Origin: Tenrec ecaudatus
Taxonomy: Eukaryota > Chordata > Mammalia > Afrosoricida > Tenrecidae
Length of the DNA: 64,000 bases
Reading direction: 5' to 3'
NCBI RefSeq assembly: GCF_050624435.1
Contig: NC_134539.1
Coordinates: 119,457,525-119,521,524 of the forward strand
Within the stretch, counting starts at the first letter, position 1; the number at the start of each line of letters is the position of its first letter. A model generated the notes under the pieces. That model saw nothing but the letters and a program-made list of their open reading frames with translations. It made no database searches and was not told where the DNA came from. The position numbers and the translations under genes are program-made. Positions 58,241 through 64,000 of this stretch are shown one piece after another.

Positions 58241-58894
58241 TACCTGACAAACGTTAACATAGCACTTGAAAATCATTTTTTAATCATGTTTGTTCAAATA
58301 GGTGTTTCTGTTTTAGATTTTGAGTTATCAGATTTTGTATTGTATTCTTTTAATCAGCATGATTAAATCCTAACTAATGTATCCTGGGGATTATAAACAA
58401 CTAGATAACAAAATTCTTCCAAATATTAGATTTTTATGTATGCTTACAATAGATTTTAGCTCCCGGAGTAAGATACCAAAGTAATGTGGGGGTGGGGAAG
58501 ACCCGTTAGAGTTGAAAAACAATTGGAATGGTCCACATTCTGCCTGGAGAATGATGAGGGGCATAATATTTTTACATCTCTAAGAAGGAGGTATTTCCTC
58601 AGCAGGGCTGATGATCTCAAGTTGCTGGAAACAAGTTGAATAATGGAGGAAGCTGGTCCGCTGGTTAATTATGTTGTAAATCATGCAAACACCGACATGT
58701 TGAACAAAGCTCCTCCAGTCAGTTTCTCCTTCTCAGTAAAAGGACAGGTCTTTACAAACTATGCAGATTGGGAATTATCTCAGGTTGAGAGTGTGTCAAA
58801 GGCTGGCTGGTAATCCCTAGAGCAGCAGAGACATTTTATTGCTTTAAAATTTGTAAGGCATTCTTAAACTAATGGGTATTTGACACTCTTTTTC

Positions 58895-59110
58895 AAAACA
58901 GTATTTATTATTGGCATATAATTCACACATCAAAGGATTTAATAGTTCAATCACATCAAGAAGAATTGTACAATCACTGTCACAATCAGTTTTAGAACAT
59001 TTTCTTCAATCTTGTCCTCATCATGATTAGCTCCCCGTTTCCCCCCAACCTCTCCTGCCATACCCCCAAGGGATCATTAATCCAGTTCCTATCTCTATAG
59101 AGTTACCTAG
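58895..59110 (-). repeat. Old L1M-type 3' end
   Basis: The order 'ttggcatataattcacacat', 'attgtacaatcactgtcaca', 'ttttagaacattttcttcaa', 'atctctatagagttacctag' matches the antisense L1M 3' end. The stretch 59115-59750 beyond it shows nothing I can name. Confidence 0.75.
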
Positions 59111-59757
59111 CCTGGATCCCACATGCAGAAAATAATTTTTTGAAAACTAACTAACAACAAACTAAAACAGATTAAAACCCCACTGAAAAGAAAGCAGAAA
59201 CATTAACAACCAGAACAATTTTTAGATGGATCAAAAGGGATATTTGACGCACTTGATTAAACATTCCAGGAGTGAGGACGACTCCCTCCACCTCCACAAT
59301 CTACACGCAGGACAATCACGTTATTCTGGAGTTTCACTGTTAGCATCTTTCTTGTGTGGCGCTGCCCTTAAACAAAGTTTAAGATTCAGGAGTGCATTCT
59401 GTACATCTCAGGAAGATAAATGGAAACCTTTATGAAATTTGGGTTTTCACAGGTGGAGATTAAAGATAGGAATGAGCTCTTTGTTCCAGTGCTGACCCAT
59501 AATGGCTGTACGTCCTCCCTGGTCTTTTGTCTTGTCCACCATGAAAGCACAATAATTTCTCTCCGTGGCACAAAGATATGGGCAAGAGTGTCAGGGCGAG
59601 GCCTGCAGGCCACAACACAAGTTCTCACTAGGTCTCCTGAAATGTGCTATTCCCGAAGTCCCTCAAGCCAAACAGCCCTTGCCTGGAGAAAACCAACTTT
59701 CGTTAGTTACTGCTTGGCTCTTGACATCAGTAACAGGAGGCGACGCCACCTTGCTGA

Positions 59758-59980
59758 AAGAGCTCATGCTTTGGAGCCCTATGAATTGAGTTCAAAATCC
59801 AACATGGCTCTGCACACCTATGTGAGCGGAGGCGAGCTACTTGTATGTCTCTGAGCCTGTTTCTGCCTCTGAAAACAACAAGAAGAATATCCATCGGAGA
59901 GCATTGTTGTGACAGTTAAAGGAGCACGTGTGATAGAAAAAGGACCCAGGACAGTAGGCACTTGGTAAATTGTAGCTATT
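59758..59980 (+). repeat. MIR fossil, nearly full length
   Basis: Order: 'catgctttggagccctatga', 'cgagctacttgtatgtctct', 'gcctgtttctgcctctgaaa', 'gtaggcacttggtaaattgt'. Confidence 0.8.
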
Positions 59981-60504
59981 TTTTAAAGTAATAATATTGT
60001 TTGGGTTAGTTTTGAATACGGGTGAAATGTATTTTTGGACAGAAACATTCTGCAATATTAAACCTATACTGCTGACTCTGTGTTAGCTCAGAGCTGATGT
60101 ATATGGGGGAAAGATATATCCACCTCTGCCAATTCCCCCCTGGACTCGAACCATTGGGCCTATAGGCTCGAGTGCACGGCAGCTCTTCACTTAGACGGCT
60201 CTGTATGCTCCAGGACAGACCCCCTACTTACAGTTAGTAAGGTGATTCCAGAGCTCTTCATTCCAACAAGACTGGAGTGCCACCCGGAGGTTGGCTTTAG
60301 TCCTAGAGCTATGGCCTTGAATGTTGCCTTGAATACAAGAGTATTTGGGTAGTTGGTTACATTCGCACTGCTGAACATGTATTTAAAAGCCTGAACACTA
60401 CCCTTTATTGACTTCTTATTGATGGCATAGTTTTCCTAAGTATAAGAATTTGGATTTCTCAAGTACTCAATTTGAATTTCTAAAGTACTAGAATACTAAT
60501 GTTA

Positions 60505-60710
60505 ACCCGAGGGTGTTACAAACAGTTAAACACCCTTAGCTGCTACCCTAAAGGTTGGAGGCTAAAAATTCCAACCTAGAGGCACCTCAGAAGAAAGGCC
60601 TGGAAGCCTACTTCTGAAATCAGCCACTGAAACCCCACGGAGCACAGTTCCTCTCTGACGACACACTGCCACCAGGAGTCAGAGTCACTCCACCCAGCTC
60701 TCCCCGACTC
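60505..60710 (+). mobile_element. AfroSINE-like copy, sense, diverged
   Basis: 'acagttaaacacccttagct', 'gctaccctaaaggttggagg', 'cctcagaagaaaggcctgga' and 'gaaaccccacggagcacagt' follow the AfroSINE order in a diverged variant. Confidence 0.65.
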
Positions 60711-60778
60711 CCGCTCCTGTGTCCTCTCACAATCATTCCTTAAAGAAATTTACTTTACTCTGTAATGTCTATTTGATC

Positions 60779-60987
60779 AAAGAACCCTGGTGGCACATTG
60801 GGTTAGGCATTGGGCTGCTAACTGAAAGGTCCATGGTTCAAACTCAGCCACGGCTCCATGGGAGAAAAATGAGACAGTCTGCCTTTGTAAGGATTTATAT
60901 CCTCGGAAACCCTATGAGGCGGTTTTACGCTGCCCTGTAGGCTCACTATACATCAGAAACAAGTCGATGGCAGTGGGTTTGGCCCTT
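60779..60987 (+). mobile_element. AfroSINE, sense, full length
   Basis: It starts 'agaaccctggtggcacattg', then 'gggctgctaactgaaaggtc', 'ccatggttcaaactc', 'gaaaccctatgaggcggttt' and ends 'acaagtcgatggcagtgggt'. One of the best preserved copies in the window. Confidence 0.92.
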
Positions 60988-61029
60988 TAAGATCGGCTCC
61001 ATTTTCTTCTTCCCGAATGTTCCTGCTTT

Positions 61030-61690
61030 CTTCTCACTACACTATTGTAGTATTCTTTACGTCTTGAGTCTCCTTGATTCCAGACTTGCCTTCCTTCCAT
61101 ATTGCTGCCTGTGATATTTTTAAAGTTAAAATGTGTTTCTATCATTCACTTAACACCTTCACTTGGTCCCAGGGTCTACAAGATCAAGTCCAAACTCTTC
61201 AGGGTACACATATAAGTTTTCATGTGCTAATCCCACACCCCTACCTCCCGATCCAGCCATCACTTCTAATTACACCATTCCCTTTCAACTTTGGGTGTTT
61301 TCCCCTATGTTTGTGGATAGCCAGACACTAGAGGCTGCTTTCACTCCTTCGTACATCTCTTCCTGCTCTTCTCTCAACTTAGAATGAACACCTTTACTTG
61401 TGTTGTCTAATTGGCCAGCAAATGTCAAGACTGTGTTTAAGCTTCACTTCCTTTACAAAGCCTTTTCTAACTCTATAAAAAGCCCACTCAACTTTGCCTC
61501 TAGACTCTAGAGTGACCATTCTCCTATTTCCTGGGAGAGACCACAGCGCCGAGAGAACTAGTATGCTCTGTTTGAAGAGTTCTCTATCCCAGTAGACCTG
61601 AAGCTACTTGAGAGCAGGGGCTATGTCTAATTAATGCCTGCATCCACAGGCCATGGCTGGTACATGGTAACAAAACCAACTGTTTATTGT
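61030..61690 (+). repeat. L2 LINE fossil
   Basis: Order: 'acaagatcaagtccaaactc', 'gtacatctcttcctgctctt', 'tcacttcctttacaaagcct', 'ctgaagctacttgagagcag', 'ctatgtctaattaatgcctg'. This is the typical L2 3' region. No open frame survives. Confidence 0.72.
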
Positions 61691-62547
61691 TGCATGACAA
61701 GCAGGTAAGTAGAAGAAAAATATTTTCAAAGACACACTTTTTAAGGCAGAGAATGATCACTCTGTGCATAACAACAAGATATCCCAATTAATTCTCGCTG
61801 CGGTGTTATACAGACTTCATGTCCTCACTTGCTACAGTTGAGAAATCATGTGTATCTACCAGTGAAACCATACTGGTTTTGGGAGAAAATCCAGTTATAC
61901 AAAACGGTGATTTGACTTCCTTACTGTTTTTATTGATGATGCTTTTAAATGGGGAAGCAAACAAAATGCTGAGGTCAGAGCACTGCTTTTTTTTTTTTCT
62001 CAAGAGGAAATGGTCCCTCCGTGAGTCCGCTGAGCATTGACAAAGTAGGAAAGCAGTCTAATTCTGATACCTTACATTGGACTTCATTCATTTATCAGCC
62101 AAAATTATTACAAAGCACCAAGCAAAAGACACAGGTTCATTTTTAAGTTCACGAGATTGTAGTTTAAGGAAGGGTCTTGATCTGTTCTGTTTGATTGCAT
62201 TTCATTAATTAAACAAAATGCGCTGACCATTTCCTATGGACCACATCCCAGGTTACTCAAATGTAATTAAGATAAATGAGATGCAGGCTCAGACTTTCAA
62301 AACTTGAAGTCTGGTGTGGGGCAGATATGGCAATAATTACATATTCACAGAAAAGAAATCACTAACATGGAGGTCCTTCCAATGTGTTATGAGCACTTAA
62401 AGAGAGAAATGAACTAGCAAGGAGGAAATAGTCAGGGTGGGTTCCCCAGAAAAAAAAATTAAGTTAAGTTTTGAAGGACATAAGGCATTTGCTGAAGGAG
62501 GAAAGGACATTATGGGAAGAAAGAAAATATGCACACACAAAAAAAGT

Positions 62548-62725
62548 GCCGAATCCTAAGTGTTGACTCATAGCCACCACCCGCTATGGGTTGCTGAAAC
62601 TGTAATTGTTTACAGGAATAGAGAGCCCAGTCTTTCTCCCAAGGAGCTGCTGGTGGTGGTTTCGAACTGCTGACCATTTGGACGGAAGGCCAATGTTTCA
62701 CCACTATACCCCTCAGGGCTCCTGA
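62548..62725 (-). mobile_element. AfroSINE, antisense
   Basis: Order: 'taagtgttgactcatagcca', 'ctatgggttgctgaaactgt', 'ggagctgctggtggtggttt', 'ccactatacccctcagggct'. The stretch 61695-62540 before it holds only weak traces of an old repeat (62440-62520). Confidence 0.88.
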
Positions 62726-62859
62726 AATGAACCCAAGAGAGGTTAATGTGCCCAGGTAGTAAAGCTGTGACAGATTTAAGGTGCAGCAAAATTAAATAAA
62801 ATGTGATCAACTGAATCAAGTTGCTCTCTCCATAAAACATTTTGGGTTTTAAGTTTTTT

Positions 62860-63840
62860 TTAATTAGTTTGGATTTAGTACACATATCCTATCATTCCAT
62901 ATTTCAATCATGTCAAGTAGAGTTGTGCAATTGCTACCACAAAATCGGGTTCCAAACCACATTTTTCTACATGGGCTCCTTGACCTCTCTGTCTTTTACC
63001 TCCTCACCACTGTACTAGCCTCCTCTGAGGATACTTGCTGTCCCTATAGGTTCATCGGTCCCTATAGGTTCATCAGTCCTGGGTTTCATAGACCGAAAAA
63101 TGAAAAAGCACATAACACAGCTTTAAGAAGGTGACCTCCACTGACATAACACCTCTGAGAGGCACTCGAATATGAACAAACAAAAATTGAACAATACAAA
63201 CCAAAAATACAGAAAATATTGGAAATCTGATCAGGTCCAGCCTGCATTATAGGGGACATTTACTGGCACCATTTTAACTCCTCAGGTCAGAGTTGTGCTT
63301 TTGATCTAATCTATTCCTCTCTCCTGAGCACTGTTTAGTATAGACTTTCCGCCCATCCCTCAATTTTTAAATAAGAGGAGTTCTCCAAAGGCTTATTTCC
63401 TATGTAGTTTCACTAACAGACCTTGGGCTCCCACTGCCATCCATCACCTTCTGCACACCAGAATCTCAGAAGTTAGGCTCTGGTACTGGTCCCTCCTTTA
63501 ACTTCAAATTATATGGACTCCAATCCTTCAGTGACTGATGATGGTGTGCTTCTTCCCTGTGGACTGAGTTGACCTCTCACTTAGATGGCTGCTGTGTGGA
63601 GACAAACCTTCAGGACCCCAGATGCTACTTTATCTGACTGCCCGGCACCATCTACATTCCTCGCCACATTTTGCTATAGCACCCGCATCTTCTGTGTTCC
63701 CTGCCTGAGGGTGAGTATCAAGCAGGGCCATGATGCAAGAACTAACTGTTCTTAAATTGGAGCTAGGATTTAGTGCAAACCCCAAACCAATTTCTATGCT
63801 TCCCTATGCCCTCCTTCTTTTAATTAGCTGTAACGTGGGA
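62860..63840 (-). mobile_element. Probable L1 3' region, antisense
   Basis: The right part (63420-63830) matches 55160-55530: 'gtgcttcttccctgtggact', 'cacattttgctatagcaccc', 'aagaactaactgttctta'. The left part begins with a T-rich stretch and 'ttgtgcaattgctaccacaa', suggesting a different 3' end type from family A. A tandem copy of 'gtccctataggttcatc' occurs at about 63041-63074. Confidence 0.65.
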
Positions 63841-64000
63841 GTTAATACATGTCATATCTAATTCCACAGTTCAATCACTTCACACAGAATTGTAAACATT
63901 TTAAAGACCTTCCCCGAATAAATTCAAATTCCTTACCACCGATCTTGGTTGCAAGGTTCTATGAGATCTGGTTCGTTTGACCCTTTGTACGATTTCTCAG
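63841..64000. other. Window end, nothing recognised
   Basis: The last 160 bases are AT-rich and show no gene or repeat I can name. Confidence 0.5.

Overview
The window is nuclear DNA from a placental mammal, most likely an afrotherian and probably a tenrec such as Echinops. Three repeat classes point there: many tRNA-derived SINEs of the AfroSINE type, several BovB/RTE LINE copies, and a SPIN-like hAT miniature element (SPIN is known from tenrec but not from mammals generally). The species call is inference from repeats and from recalled family consensus sequences; no database search was possible.

Only one protein-coding gene is supported: the 3' end of HNF1B (TCF2, hepatocyte nuclear factor 1-beta), on the + strand. 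Its last four coding exons lie at 1566-1698, 6549-6743, 9392-9510 and 19505-19525. They use GT/AG splice sites and matching phases (0, 1, 1, 0), and encode 155 residues, the same length as the human C-terminal transactivation region. The 3'UTR follows, with a likely poly(A) signal at 20425 and a possible distal one at 20847. The DNA-binding POU and homeodomain exons lie upstream of the window.

The introns (1-1565, 1699-6548, 6744-9391, 9511-19504) hold SINEs, MIR/L2 fossils, LINE tails, a hAT MITE with a perfect 8-bp target duplication, and a 19-copy 29-bp minisatellite that appears to have grown out of an AfroSINE.

From about 20.9 kb to the end I see no convincing coding exon. In human the next gene downstream is DDX52, and no DDX52 sequence was recognised here. 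The region is a layered record of transposition: a deleted mariner, a LINE with an inverted 5' end, BovB copies carrying nested insertions with visible target duplications, a 13-copy 55/56-bp minisatellite made from BovB sequence, a possible solo LTR, and a very small poly(A) retro-insertion with a perfect 14-bp duplication.

I found no new gene system. The best leads are the two transposon-born minisatellites, the mini retro-insertion, the mariner and SPIN-like DNA transposons, and splice-site details of HNF1B. Repeat boundaries are read by eye and are usually good to about 10-30 bases unless a target duplication fixes them.
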